From: Rhodospirillales bacterium
GTDB lineage: Bacteria > Pseudomonadota > Alphaproteobacteria > Acetobacterales > Acetobacteraceae
Reading direction: 5' to 3'
NCBI GenBank assembly: GCA_025352665.1
Contig: JANXSM010000119.1
Coordinates: forward strand, 1-32,477
Length of the DNA: 32,477 nucleotides
Shown: positions 1 through 8,300 of the stretch, in pieces
Layout of the letters: each line of letters opens with the position of its first letter
Numbering within the stretch: the stretch's first letter is position 1
Translations under genes and position numbers: made by a program
The notes under the pieces: model-generated
What the model was told of the DNA's origin: nothing
What the model saw: only the letters and a program-made list of their open reading frames with translations
Database searches by the model: none

Positions 1-312
1 GACGATGGGCTGCGGGCAGGCGCGCATCGCTTTGACGAGATCGCCGGTCATGCGGGTGAAGGCGAGCAGCTCGGGCATGCGCATGGTGGTGAGCGGTTCG
101 ATGATTTCGAACACATCGCCCCCCGAGCAGAAATTGCCGCCGGCGCCGGTGATCAGGATCGCCTTGATCTCGTTGTTGTACGGCAAGGTGCGGAAGGTAT
201 CGCGCAGCTCGGCGTAACTGTCGAAGGTGAGCGGGTTCTTTCGTTCCGGGCGATTGAGCGTGATGGTGGCGACCGGCCCTTCGACCGACCAGAGGAAATG
301 CTTGGCGTGCAC
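1..312 (-). CDS. Enoyl-CoA hydratase/isomerase family protein (N-terminal part, cut by window edge)
   Basis: The first 104 codons read as a crotonase-fold protein: an N-terminal strand '[17 protein letters not shown]', then '[18 protein letters not shown]', which matches the crotonase oxyanion-hole segment (G-x-x-F-x-x-G-G-D). Family members hydrate 2-enoyl-CoA thioesters or carry out related isomerase and hydrolase chemistry on acyl-CoA in the cytoplasm; the exact substrate cannot be told from this fragment. I chose the GTG at 312 because AGGGAG lies 8 bases upstream of it and the protein then begins directly with the usual first strand. The gene runs off the left edge, so the catalytic acidic residues and C-terminus are not visible. 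It is divergent from cysK with 94 bases between the starts. Confidence 0.85.
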   Translation of the reverse strand, partial: MHAKHFLWSVEGPVATITLNRPERKNPLTFDSYAELRDTFRTLPYNNEIKAILITGAGGNFCSGGDVFEIIEPLTTMRMPELLAFTRMTGDLVKAMRACPQPIV

Positions 313-406
313 GCGATTGTCTCCCTTATCCACGTTTTATATTTGTGGATTTTGTCAAAACCCGTCCCGTAGCGTTAGTGTCCGTGCACAATCCGGGAGA
401 TGACAC
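313..406. promoter_or_regulatory. Divergent promoter region between enoyl-CoA hydratase and cysK, with inverted repeat
   Basis: This short AT-richer gap must hold promoters for both neighbours. It contains the inverted repeat ATCCAC-N11-GTGGAT (328-350), with an AT-rich centre TTTTATATTT that includes a -10-like TATATT (338-343) on the plus strand. TTGTCA (352-357) on the plus strand, 18 bases before TAGTGT, is an alternative weak promoter for cysK. The inverted repeat sits where a repressor could block either promoter. The regulator is unknown; Rrf2-type regulators often act near cysteine genes, but I cannot assign one here. The cysK ribosome-binding site GGGAG is at 395-399. Confidence 0.4.
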
Positions 407-1321
407 ATGAAAGCCAGCAGCGTTCTCGATACGATCGGCGGCACCCCGCATATTCGCTTCAGCCGCATGTTCCCGACTTCCGAGGTGTGGATCAAGTCCG
501 AGCGGTCGAATCCGGGAGGCAGCATCAAGGATCGTATCGGCCTGTCCATGATCGAGGCGGCGGAGGCGGATGGCCGGCTCAAGCCGGGCGGTATCATCAT
601 CGAGGCGACCTCCGGCAACACTGGCGTGGGGCTGGCGATGGTGGCGGCGGTGAAGGGGTACAAGCTGGTTCTGGTGATGCCCGATTCGATGTCGGTCGAG
701 CGGCGTCGGCTGATGCAGGCGTATGGCGCGACCTTCGAGCTGACGCCGCGGGAGAAAGGCATGAAGGGCTCGATTGCGCGGGCGGAGGAGCTGGTGGCGG
801 CGACGCCGGGTTCCTGGATGCCGATGCAGTTTTCCAACCCCGCGAATATCGATGTGCATGTGCGCCAGACAGCTGCCGAGATTCTGGCGGATTTCCCAGA
901 GGGGCTCGATGTGCTGATCACGGGCGTGGGGACCGGCGGGCATATCACAGGGTGCGCGATGGCGTTGAAGAAGGCTTGGCCGGGGCTGAAGGTTTTCGCG
1001 GTGGAGCCGACGCTGTCGCCGGTGATTTCGGGGGGCTCGCCTTCGCCGCATCCGATCCAGGGAATCGGTGCCGGGTTCATTCCGGAGAATTTGCATGTGG
1101 ATCTGTTGGATGGAGTGATCCAGGTGACCGCCGACGATGCGCGCGAGTATGGGCGGCGGTCGGCCGCGGTTGAGGGTGTGCTGGTGGGGGTTTCCTCGGG
1201 CGCGACGTTGGCGGCGATTGCGCAGAAACTGGTGGAGCTGCCGGCTGGGAGCCGGGTGATGGGGTTCAATTACGATACCGGGGAGCGGTATTTGTCGGTG
1301 GCGGAGTTTTTGCCTGGCTAG
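407..1321 (+). CDS. cysK: Cysteine synthase (O-acetylserine sulfhydrylase), PLP-dependent
   Basis: A 304-residue fold-type II PLP enzyme that makes L-cysteine from O-acetylserine and sulfide in the cytoplasm. Visible motifs are '[10 protein letters not shown]' with the PLP-binding lysine K41, the substrate loop 'TSGNTG' (68-73), the phosphate-binding 'GTGGH' near residue 180, and 'GVSSGA' near the C-terminus, whose serine contacts the PLP ring nitrogen in this family. The length fits short CysK proteins (about 300-320 residues). GGGAG 7 bases before the ATG supports the start. It stands alone on the plus strand and meets the D-aminopeptidase gene tail to tail. CysM, or a cystathionine beta-synthase-like member of the family, is a less likely alternative. 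Confidence 0.9.
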   Translation: MKASSVLDTIGGTPHIRFSRMFPTSEVWIKSERSNPGGSIKDRIGLSMIEAAEADGRLKPGGIIIEATSGNTGVGLAMVAAVKGYKLVLVMPDSMSVERRRLMQAYGATFELTPREKGMKGSIARAEELVAATPGSWMPMQFSNPANIDVHVRQTAAEILADFPEGLDVLITGVGTGGHITGCAMALKKAWPGLKVFAVEPTLSPVISGGSPSPHPIQGIGAGFIPENLHVDLLDGVIQVTADDAREYGRRSAAVEGVLVGVSSGATLAAIAQKLVELPAGSRVMGFNYDTGERYLSVAEFLPG

Positions 1322-1355
1322 AGCAATATCGCCTGTCAGACGTCATCCCGCTTTA

Positions 1356-1401
1356 GAGCATCATCCGACCAAACAGAATCACCGTTCGGATAAAGATGCT
1401 C
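1356..1401. repeat. Stem-loop downstream of cysK (dispersed-palindrome type)
   Basis: GAGCATC-ATCCGA at 1356-1368 pairs with TCGGAT-aaa-GATGCTC at 1386-1401, giving a two-part stem with a small bulge and a 17-base loop. There is no T-run after it on the plus strand, so on cysK mRNA it would act more as a 3'-end stabiliser than as a classical intrinsic terminator. Its 'GAGCATC/GAGCATG-ATCC' core resembles palindromes often scattered through alphaproteobacterial intergenic DNA; that comparison is from memory. Confidence 0.6.
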
Positions 1402-1402
1402 G

Positions 1403-1459
1403 CTAAAACAAAAGGCTAGAGCATGATCCGCGCGCCTATCAGCGCGGATCATGCTCTAG
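1403..1459 (-). terminator. Perfect 18-bp stem-loop with T-rich tail: likely terminator of the dap operon
   Basis: Arms 1416-1433 and 1442-1459 are perfect 18-bp inverted repeats (CTAGAGCATGATCCGCGC) around an 8-base loop. Read on the minus strand, the stem is followed directly by CCTTTTGTTTT, which looks like an intrinsic terminator for the Fe-ADH/DUF1289/dap transcript. On the plus strand it would end or protect cysK mRNA. It may also be a copy of a dispersed palindromic element. Confidence 0.6.
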
Positions 1460-1489
1460 TGACGTGGTCGATTGGGCGCTTTGTGGAGT

Positions 1490-1515
1490 GGTGCGGTGCC
1501 AAAGCGCACCGCACC
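1490..1515. repeat. 10-bp perfect stem-loop abutting the D-aminopeptidase stop codon
   Basis: GGTGCGGTGC (1490-1499) and GCACCGCACC (1506-1515) form a perfect, very GC-rich 10-bp stem with a 6-base loop, immediately next to the dap stop codon. With the two palindromes on its left it makes three separate hairpins in 160 bp between two convergent genes. Confidence 0.6.
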
Positions 1516-3060
1516 CTATGGGGTGAATTTCAGGTTTCTGGCGAGCCAGCAGCCGATTGTCAGGGCGGTTATCTTGTCTGCTTCGCGGTGGATTTTGATG
1601 GTCCAGTCGCCTGGTGGAGAGTCGTCCAGGGCGCGGGGCATCGGCATGCGCCACATGTCGGGGCCGGCGGGGAGCAGGATGTGCATCATGCCGTCGCCGA
1701 GGAAGCCGGAGAACGCCGCGTAGATGGCGCCGCCTGAGCGTACGCAGGTGAGGGTTGCGTCGTATTCGGTGCAGTGGAAGCGGCCTTCGAGGTCGGTCGG
1801 GCCAGTGCCTTCGAGGGAGACGAGGTGGGAGGACTGGTGGTCGCCGCCGCGGTCCATCCAGATGCCGGCTTCGGTGCGGCGCAGGGTGGTGGTGCCGGCG
1901 GTGGCGGTGTCGTCCGGTTTCGGGTTGAGCTGCTCGGCGTGGCGGCCGCTGTAGGTGAGCTTGACGGTGTTGTCAGCCGTGGTTTCGAGGCGGACGGAGA
2001 GGCTGGTCTCCGGTTCCTCGTAGTTGCCCTGCCAGGGTATGGCGGGGGCTGCGGGCTTGGGCTGGGGCGGATGGTCGAACAGCGCTTCGGCGATCTTTTG
2101 AGTGGCGGCGCGGGGCTCGTCCATGTGGTTGAACAGGGCGATGATGGAGACGCGCTCCGACGGGAGATAGCAGCGGAAGCTGCGCCAGCCGCGCAGGCCG
2201 CCGCCGTGGCCGGTGCCGGTGCGGCCGCAGAGCTTCACCTGGCCGAGGCCGAAGCCGTACAGCGCGTCTGTGCCATCGGCGAAGTGGGGTTGGGCGGATT
2301 GGCGGGTGTACAGGGCGGCGGGATTGTCGCGCACGCTGTCGATCCAGCTGTCCCAGGCGATCATGTCGGTGAGGCTGGCGGCCAGGCCTGCGTCGCCGGT
2401 CCAGAAGATGCGGTTGACGGCGGGGCGGAAGCCGGCTTCGACGGAGCCTTCGTAGCCGATCGTGCCGTCTGGCATGGTTTCGGTGTTGGGCACCAGGCGG
2501 GCGGTGGCCATGCCGGCGGGGCCGAAGCTCGCCTTCTGCATCAGCTCGTTCAGCGTGCGGCCGGTGCGGCTCGCGATGATGTCGCCGAGGATGCGGAAGT
2601 TCTGGTTGCAGTAGGAAAAGCGGGTGCCGGGGGCGAACTGCAGGCTGGCGGTGAGGCCGATGAGGTGGCCAGCCTCAGCGTCGCCAAACGGGCGTTCGAC
2701 GGTGGCGCCGCACAGCATGGCGGTGGCCCAGTAGTCGCGCAGGCCGGACTGGTTGTCGGCGAGATGGCGCGCAGTGGGAGATGGGTGGGTCAGGCGGGGA
2801 AATTGAGCGGCGACATCGGCGTCGAGCGCTGTGGTGTCGGCGAAGTTATCGAGCATTGCCGCACAGGTGAACTGCTTGGAGATGGAGCAGACGCGGAACA
2901 GGGTTTGCGGCGTGAACGGCAGGCGGCGTTCCACGTCGGCCCAGCCCCAGGTGCGGCTGGCGAAAAGCTTACCCTCCTTCAGCACCGCGACGGCGCCGCC
3001 CGGGCCGGGATAGGCGTTAGGCAGGTTGTCGAGCACGCGGTCAAGTTGGGCGAGGCTCAT
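1516..3060 (-). CDS. dap: D-aminopeptidase (serine hydrolase family S12, DmpB/Dap type)
   Basis: A 514-residue penicillin-recognising hydrolase that most resembles Ochrobactrum D-aminopeptidase, which removes N-terminal D-amino acids such as D-Ala from peptides. Catalytic motifs are spaced as expected: 'SISK' (S59 nucleophile, K62), 'YCN' (Y150) and 'HGGG' (H285) in place of the KTG motif of beta-lactamases. The extra C-terminal ~180 residues match the two beta-barrel domains that set Dap apart from plain class C beta-lactamase-like proteins, and the total length is close to the 520 residues I recall for the Ochrobactrum enzyme. No signal peptide is seen, so it should be cytoplasmic. The ATG overlaps the stop of the DUF1289 gene (ATGA), suggesting translational coupling. 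A generic esterase or beta-lactamase-family role is the alternative. Confidence 0.85.
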   Translation of the reverse strand: MSLAQLDRVLDNLPNAYPGPGGAVAVLKEGKLFASRTWGWADVERRLPFTPQTLFRVCSISKQFTCAAMLDNFADTTALDADVAAQFPRLTHPSPTARHLADNQSGLRDYWATAMLCGATVERPFGDAEAGHLIGLTASLQFAPGTRFSYCNQNFRILGDIIASRTGRTLNELMQKASFGPAGMATARLVPNTETMPDGTIGYEGSVEAGFRPAVNRIFWTGDAGLAASLTDMIAWDSWIDSVRDNPAALYTRQSAQPHFADGTDALYGFGLGQVKLCGRTGTGHGGGLRGWRSFRCYLPSERVSIIALFNHMDEPRAATQKIAEALFDHPPQPKPAAPAIPWQGNYEEPETSLSVRLETTADNTVKLTYSGRHAEQLNPKPDDTATAGTTTLRRTEAGIWMDRGGDHQSSHLVSLEGTGPTDLEGRFHCTEYDATLTCVRSGGAIYAAFSGFLGDGMMHILLPAGPDMWRMPMPRALDDSPPGDWTIKIHREADKITALTIGCWLARNLKFTP

Positions 3061-3263
3061 GCCGGCTCCTGGGTTTGCGGGGAATTTCGGGCGGCGACCG
3101 CCTGCAGCACGGCGCGGCGTTCAGCCGGCGTGAGCGTGGACCATGCGGTGATTTCGTCGATCGTGCGGTGGCAGCCGAGGCAGACCTGGCCGGTGGCATC
3201 GAGGCTGCAGACGGCGATGCAGGGTGAGACGATCGGGTCGGGGACAGGCTGCGGCGAGGTCAT
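3057..3263 (-). CDS. DUF1289 family small cysteine-rich protein
   Basis: A 68-residue protein with the DUF1289 pattern 'SPCIAVCSLD...CLGCHRTIDEITAW': four cysteines arranged C-x3-C and C-x2-C around a short linker, probably binding a metal or iron-sulfur group. Function is unknown; such proteins are common in proteobacteria. The frame stays open upstream to 3428, but that would run into the Fe-ADH coding end, so I use the ATG at 3263, which begins just before the conserved core. An in-frame ATG at 3278 is the alternative; neither has an ideal Shine-Dalgarno. The stop overlaps the dap start by 4 bases, so the two are surely co-translated. Confidence 0.8.
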   Translation of the reverse strand: MTSPQPVPDPIVSPCIAVCSLDATGQVCLGCHRTIDEITAWSTLTPAERRAVLQAVAARNSPQTQEPA

Positions 3264-3301
3264 GGCACAGCCTGTCATTCCTGGGCGGTCGGTGGAAGCC
3301 C

Positions 3302-3343
3302 CGCGTGTCACGCGCTGGTGGTGATAGCGACGCGTGTCACGCG
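3302..3343. repeat. Two copies of the palindrome CGCGTG-T-CACGCG
   Basis: The 13-base sequence CGCGTGTCACGCG occurs at 3302-3314 and again at 3331-3343, 29 bases apart (start to start). Each copy is a perfect palindrome around a central T. The second copy covers the last codons and the stop of the Fe-ADH gene. Possible roles are a pair of operator sites on the same helical face region, or alternative hairpins at the Fe-ADH/DUF1289 junction. Confidence 0.6.
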
Positions 3344-4506
3344 TTGGCGTTGAAAACGGCGCGGTAGAGGGCGACGATCTCGGCGGCATCGGGGACCCGT
3401 GGATTGTTGCCGGGGCTGCCAGAGGCAAGCGCCTGCTGGGCCATCAGCGGCAGCTTCGCCTCCCAGGCCGCGGGATCGATGCCGTGGGCCTTGGGGGTGG
3501 GCACGTCCAGCTCGGCGTTCAACGCGTCGAGTCCTTCGGCGAGTTTGCTGCAGGCCAGGGTGTCGGAGTCGCCGGCTGCTGCGAAGCCGATCTGGCGGGC
3601 GGCGACGGCGTAGCGGGCGGGCGATGTTTCCAGGCCGAAGCGCGTGATCGCCGGCAGCAGCATGGCATTGGACAGGCCGTGGGGAACGTGGAAATGCGCG
3701 CCGATCGGGCGCGACATGCCGTGCACCAGGGCCACCGAGCTGTTGGTGAAGGCGATGCCGGCCTGCATGGCGCCGAGCATCATCGCCTCACGCGCCACGG
3801 CGTTGCCGGGCGCGTGGTAGGCGAGGCGCAGATTGGCGCCGATCAGCGCCATGGCGGACAGGGCCAGCGCGTCGCTGGTGGGATTGGCACGGCGGGAGAC
3901 ATAGGCCTCGAGCGCGTGGGTGAGGCTGTCGATACCGGTGTCGGCGGTGGTGCGCGGGGGCACCGAGAACGTGAGCTCGTAGTCGACGATGGCGGCCAGC
4001 GGCAGGGCGCCGAGGCCTGCGATGAGCATCTTCTCGTTGGCCAGATGGTCGGTGATGACGGTGAAGCGAGTGGCCTCGCTGCCAGTGCCGGCGGTGGTGG
4101 GGATGGCGATCAGCGGGAGTGCGGCGCGGTCGGCCTGGTGGGGCACCTTGAAGGCCCGCATGCCTTCCTCGCCGGGGCAGAGGATGGCCATGGCCTTGGC
4201 GGTGTCGATCGGGGAGCCGCCGCCGAATCCGATCAGGCAGTCGTAGTCGCCTGATTTGATGACCGCGACACCGGCGTAGACGACGGTGTCGGTGGGCTCG
4301 GGAATTGTGTCGCTGAAGATGTCGGCGACGATGCCGGCTGCCGCCAGCGGTTCGGTGACACGCAGGACCAGCCCGGAGGCGACCATGAACGGGTCGGTGA
4401 CGATGAGGGGGCGGGAGAGGTTGAACTTCGCCAGCACCTCGGCCACCTCGGCGACGCAGCCGCCGCCCACGAGCATGAAACGGGGCGCGACGAGTTGGTA
4501 TGACAT
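3337..4506 (-). CDS. Iron-containing (group III) alcohol dehydrogenase
   Basis: A 389-residue NAD(P)-dependent dehydrogenase of the Fe-ADH family, oxidising alcohols or reducing aldehydes in the cytoplasm. 'GFGGGSPIDTAK' (93-104) is the nucleotide-binding loop and 'PTTAGTGSE' (136-144) is the second family signature. The four metal ligands fall where expected: D193, H197 ('GIDSLTHALE'), H262 and H276 ('VHGMSRPIGAHFHVPHG'). Length is normal for the family. AAGGA 8 bases before the ATG supports the start. It is first in a short minus-strand group with DUF1289 and dap (73-base gap). Substrate is not predictable; lactaldehyde, butanol, 1,3-propanediol and maleylacetate-type relatives all share this fold. 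Confidence 0.9.
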   Translation of the reverse strand: MSYQLVAPRFMLVGGGCVAEVAEVLAKFNLSRPLIVTDPFMVASGLVLRVTEPLAAAGIVADIFSDTIPEPTDTVVYAGVAVIKSGDYDCLIGFGGGSPIDTAKAMAILCPGEEGMRAFKVPHQADRAALPLIAIPTTAGTGSEATRFTVITDHLANEKMLIAGLGALPLAAIVDYELTFSVPPRTTADTGIDSLTHALEAYVSRRANPTSDALALSAMALIGANLRLAYHAPGNAVAREAMMLGAMQAGIAFTNSSVALVHGMSRPIGAHFHVPHGLSNAMLLPAITRFGLETSPARYAVAARQIGFAAAGDSDTLACSKLAEGLDALNAELDVPTPKAHGIDPAAWEAKLPLMAQQALASGSPGNNPRVPDAAEIVALYRAVFNANA

Positions 4507-4670
4507 GGCGGATGTCCTTGGGCGTTTGCAGTCCCATGGCTTGTGTGGCGGCGCCGCGCAAGAGTGGTTTCAGAGGCGGGTTTGCTGCTCACCCCTGCCC
4601 TTCCCGCGCGGGGGGAGACTACGTGTTATGACGGATTGCGCCCGATCGCAGATATGTTCATGTTTTGGTT
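4507..4670. other. Intergenic region with a GC palindrome, divergent promoters expected
   Basis: The gap separates Fe-ADH (minus) from the hypothetical gene (plus). It holds the palindrome CCCGCGCGGG (4603-4612) inside a 'CTCACCCCTGCCC...GGGGAG' setting of the type often seen as dispersed intergenic repeats in proteobacteria. I could not identify a convincing sigma70 promoter for either gene. Confidence 0.3.
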
Positions 4671-5285
4671 ATGAACGGTTTCCTCTCCCTTCCCGCAACT
4701 GAGCGCTTCTCGATCGTCCTGGATGGGCTGTATCGGGCAGTGGCGGCGCGGTTTGCCGGCAGGCGGCTGCCAGTGGCGCTGATCACGCTGATTTGTGCCC
4801 GGCTGCGGCGGTTCGAGCGCGAGGTGCTGGCGCTGGTGGCGGCGATCCGGGCGGGTCGGGTGCGGGTGGGACATGGCCACGGGGGTCGGCCGGGGGTGGC
4901 GCGGGGCGCCAAAGCGAAGGTGCCAAATGCTGCGCGATTGCCGCGCGGGTTCGCCTGGCTGATCGTGGCGGTGCCCTATGAAGCGGCGAATTATGCCAGC
5001 CAGCTGCGCGCAGTGCTGCAGGATCCGGAGATGGCGACGCTGATTGCGGGCTCGCCGCGGTTGGCCAAGCTGCTGCGCCCAATGTGCCGGGCGCTGGCGC
5101 TGGAGGCTTCGGTGACGACGCCGGTGGCAGAGACGCCCGAGGCGGAGACGATGGATGACTTTTGTGATCAGCGCGAACAACCACCTGCACCACTTGGGTT
5201 TTCTGGATCAGCGGTGGCGCCGGACGCTCCGACCGGAATGCCCCCGGAGGCTGACAGGGACTGTGGATTTTCCAAACCAGCCTAG
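4671..5285 (+). CDS. Conserved hypothetical protein (LPRGFxWL / LRPMCRAL type)
   Basis: A 204-residue protein of unknown function. It begins with a hydrophobic helix region 'ALITLICARLRRFEREVLALVAAIRAGRV', has a basic Gly/Arg linker, then 'LPRGFAWLIVAVPYEAANYASQLRAVLQDPEMATLIAGSPRLAKLLRPMCRAL' and a variable acidic and proline-rich tail. I recall proteins with this core as frequent, uncharacterised proteins in Acetobacteraceae, but have not checked. No catalytic motif is visible. The ATG at 4671 is preferred over a TTG two codons earlier; no clear Shine-Dalgarno is seen, so the start is uncertain. A weak hairpin (TTACG-ttat-CGTAA, 5314-5327) lies between its stop and the converging dockerin-like gene. 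Confidence 0.6.
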   Translation: MNGFLSLPATERFSIVLDGLYRAVAARFAGRRLPVALITLICARLRRFEREVLALVAAIRAGRVRVGHGHGGRPGVARGAKAKVPNAARLPRGFAWLIVAVPYEAANYASQLRAVLQDPEMATLIAGSPRLAKLLRPMCRALALEASVTTPVAETPEAETMDDFCDQREQPPAPLGFSGSAVAPDAPTGMPPEADRDCGFSKPA

Positions 5286-5331
5286 GACGGAACATCTTCG
5301 CACGACCGTTTTGTTACGTTATCGTAATATA

Positions 5332-8300
5332 CTACCCGATCAGCGCCTGCTGGCCGGCGAAATTGGTGTGGTGGGCCAGCATATCCGCCCCCGTCGCGCC
5401 GGCGGCCAGGCCCAGCAGCACCACGCCATGTGCGCTGTCGTCGGTGCTGGTGAGCCAGATCGCCGACTGGCCGCCGAGCGTGACATCGAAGGCGCGCAAG
5501 TCGGTGGCGGGCGTGGTGCCGAGGTCCAACGCCAGCAGGTCGGTGCCGTAGCTGAACGAGGTCACTTCGGTGACGCCCTGGCCAGGTTCGAGGGCTGCGA
5601 ACACGGCGCCGTTGGTGATCTGCGGGTCGATGAAGCCCGGCGTGCCCATGATCGTCAGCGCCGGTGTGATGGCGGCCGACATCGTGGCACTCGCCGCGGC
5701 GATCGGTGTCTGCCCGCTGCTGCTGGTGATCGATTGGGTGTAGTTGCCGTGGATGGCGGCGATCACGTCGGCATCGGCACTCGCCTGCGCGCTGGTCACG
5801 GACAGCACCGGTGTGGCACCGCTGTCGGTCAGCCAGATGCCGGCGAGGTGGCCGGCCTTGGCCAGCTTCTCCAGCCCGTCCAGCTGCGACGAAATTCTGG
5901 CGGCGGCATCGACCACGCTCAGCGGGCCGGTGGCAGTCGCGGCGATGGCGCCGGCCGCGGTGTAGCTGGCGATCGCCCACTGATCGATCGGTGCCCCGAC
6001 GCTCTGGGCGAGCGTGGAGAATCCGCTGACGGCTTGGGTGCCATAGCTGGTGAGGGCCACGCCGTTGCCGTCGAGCGGCGCCCAGCTGCCGTTCACGTCG
6101 CCCATCAGAATGCCCACGACATTGTTGTCGCCGCCCGCGCTGGCCTGTGGTGTGGCGATGGTGGTCGGCACGTTGGTGCGGCTGACGGCAAAGCTGTTGG
6201 TGGCCGCGTTCCAGTAGTTCGTGGTCTCGTTCACGAACTTCCACCGCGCCACGGGGGCGGAGGCGAGGCCGACCGCCATCTGCAGCACCCCCAGCGCGTC
6301 GGCCGCGGTGATTTTGCCGTCGCCGTTCACGTCGGCGGCCATGAGCTGGTAGGGCGAGATCAGCGGCGTGGTGCCTGTGATGGGCGAGACCGCGTTCGGG
6401 TTGAGCCCGACGGCGAGCTCCAGCGTGGCCAGTGCGTCGGCCGCGGTGATGGCGTGGCCGAGGTCGGACGTGCTCCGGGTGACGGTCAGGGCGTAGGTGC
6501 CGGCGGGGGCGGCCTGCACCGCGAAGCTGCCGGTGGTGCCACTGGCCACAGTCGCGGCACCGCCGGTCGCCGTCACCTGCACATTGGCAAGCTGGGCATG
6601 GCTGCGCCAGTCGTAGGCTGTGCCGTACAGCGTCACGTTGTTGACCAGGCTGATCGTGGCGCTGTTGCTTGTACTCGTGGCAATGAAGCTCTGGCCGCTG
6701 AAGCTGCCGCTCATCGTCAAAGTTTCGACCGTGCCGGAGGCATTGGCGAGCACAAGCTGCCCGGTCACCGCCGTGAAGCTGACGCTGGTGACGGGCACAT
6801 CCAGCACGATGCTGTCGCCTTGCTGGAAATTCGCCACACTGCCGGCCACGACGTCGGGCGTGGCGGCAGAGCCGGCCTGACTGCCGATCGTCAGCGTGGC
6901 GCTGGTGCCGGCAAAGCGGATGGTGGTGGCGGCATCGACATTGCCGCCCAGCACGAGGCTGGTGCCGGTTCCGATCGAAATGGTGCCGCTGCCGGACACG
7001 CTGCCCAGCTGCGACAGTGTGCCACTGGTGATTGCCACGAGGCCATTATCAACCAGATTTCCGACGAAGCTCGCCACCGCGCTTACCGTCAGCGTCGAGC
7101 CGGGATCGACGGTGATGGCGCCGAGTGCGGCACCGCCGGTCGTGCCGACTTCGATCGAGGAAGTGGTATCGACCACCAGGGACTGCACCGGCACGTGATC
7201 GAGCGCGGCGTTGGTCAGTGTTAGCCCGGCGAACCGGATCGTGCCGCCGGTCGCCGCCGTGATATTGCCGGTGGTGCCTGTGGCCAGCGTGGTGAGCGCG
7301 CCCGCCACGGTCAGTTTCGAGCCGGTGCCGCGGACGGTTATATTGCCGTTCGGCGTGGTCATGGCGCCGCCCAGGCTCACCGTGCCGCCCGCACTCACCT
7401 GCAGCGCGCCGGCGCCGCCATACGATTGCGGCGTCACGTTGGAAGGCGTGGCGGCCGCGCCCAGGCTGAACGAGCCAGTGACGGCAACGATGCCGCCGGC
7501 ATCGTTTAACGTGCCCTCGTTGAGCACGAAGGCGCCGCCCACAGAAAGGCCGGAGCCGGCGCCCAGGTTCGCGATCGCGATCGCGTCGAAGGTCGGGAGA
7601 TACCCGCCGTTGTAGGAGAAATAGGTGCCGGCGTTGGTGCCCAGCGCCATCATGCCGGTGGTTGAAAGGGTGGCCCCGCTCCCCAGCGACAACGAGCCAC
7701 CGATGATGGTGACGCTGGCAGCGGACAGGCTGCCCGAGGCCGCCAGGGCCAAAGCTCCGCTCACCAGCGCGGTGCTGTTGGGCGGAGCGGCGGTCAGGCT
7801 GCCGACCGTGAGCGCGCCGTTGAAGACATAGCTGCCGCCAAGTGTGAGGTTGCCGGTGCTGCCCAGGCTCGCGGCTCGGCCTCCGCCTGAGATCAGCAAG
7901 GAACTGGAGCCGCTGGCGCCTGCGATGGTGACAGGCGTTGGCGCTCCCGGCACGGTGGTGGCTGGGTTGATGGCAGCCGAGGTGTCGGCCCAGTTGCCGG
8001 TGCCGCTCCAAGCGCCGCCACTGGTGCCGATCCAGCTGAACGCGTCGCCATTGGTCGAAGGCGTGCCGGTGCCGCCCTGCTGGGCCACCACCACGCTGAT
8101 GGACGAGCCGCCGTTGCTGGGGCTTATGAAAAAGCTTTGGCCGGTATAGTCGCCGGCAATGGCCAGCGTCTCAAGCGTGGCGGTGCCGTTGCTCAGCACC
8201 AGCGTGCCCGCGGCCCCGCCGCTGCCTGCGGTGTAGGTTGCAGTGGTGACGGTCTGGCTGATCAGGATGGTGTCACCGCTCTGAAATCCGGTGATACCAG

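Noticed and set aside
355-1269. 304-residue minus-strand ORF opposite cysK
   Set aside because: The plus strand encodes every CysK motif; the antisense frame matches no family.
1774-3324. 516-residue plus-strand ORF opposite D-aminopeptidase
   Set aside because: The minus strand has all S12 catalytic motifs in order; the plus-strand frame is Gly/Ala-rich without motifs.
3264-3428. N-terminal extension of the DUF1289 ORF up to 3428
   Set aside because: It would overlap the 3' end of Fe-ADH by about 90 bases, and the extra residues are not part of the DUF1289 core.
5314-5327. Terminator TTACG-ttat-CGTAA between the hypothetical gene and the dockerin-like gene
   Set aside because: Only a 5-bp AT-rich stem without a proper T-run; too weak to list as a terminator.
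5155-7224. 689-residue plus-strand ORF opposite the dockerin-like gene
   Set aside because: It is antisense to a clearly coding repeat protein, has low-complexity His/Arg/Gly/Gln composition with no domain, and arises from GC-rich codon bias.
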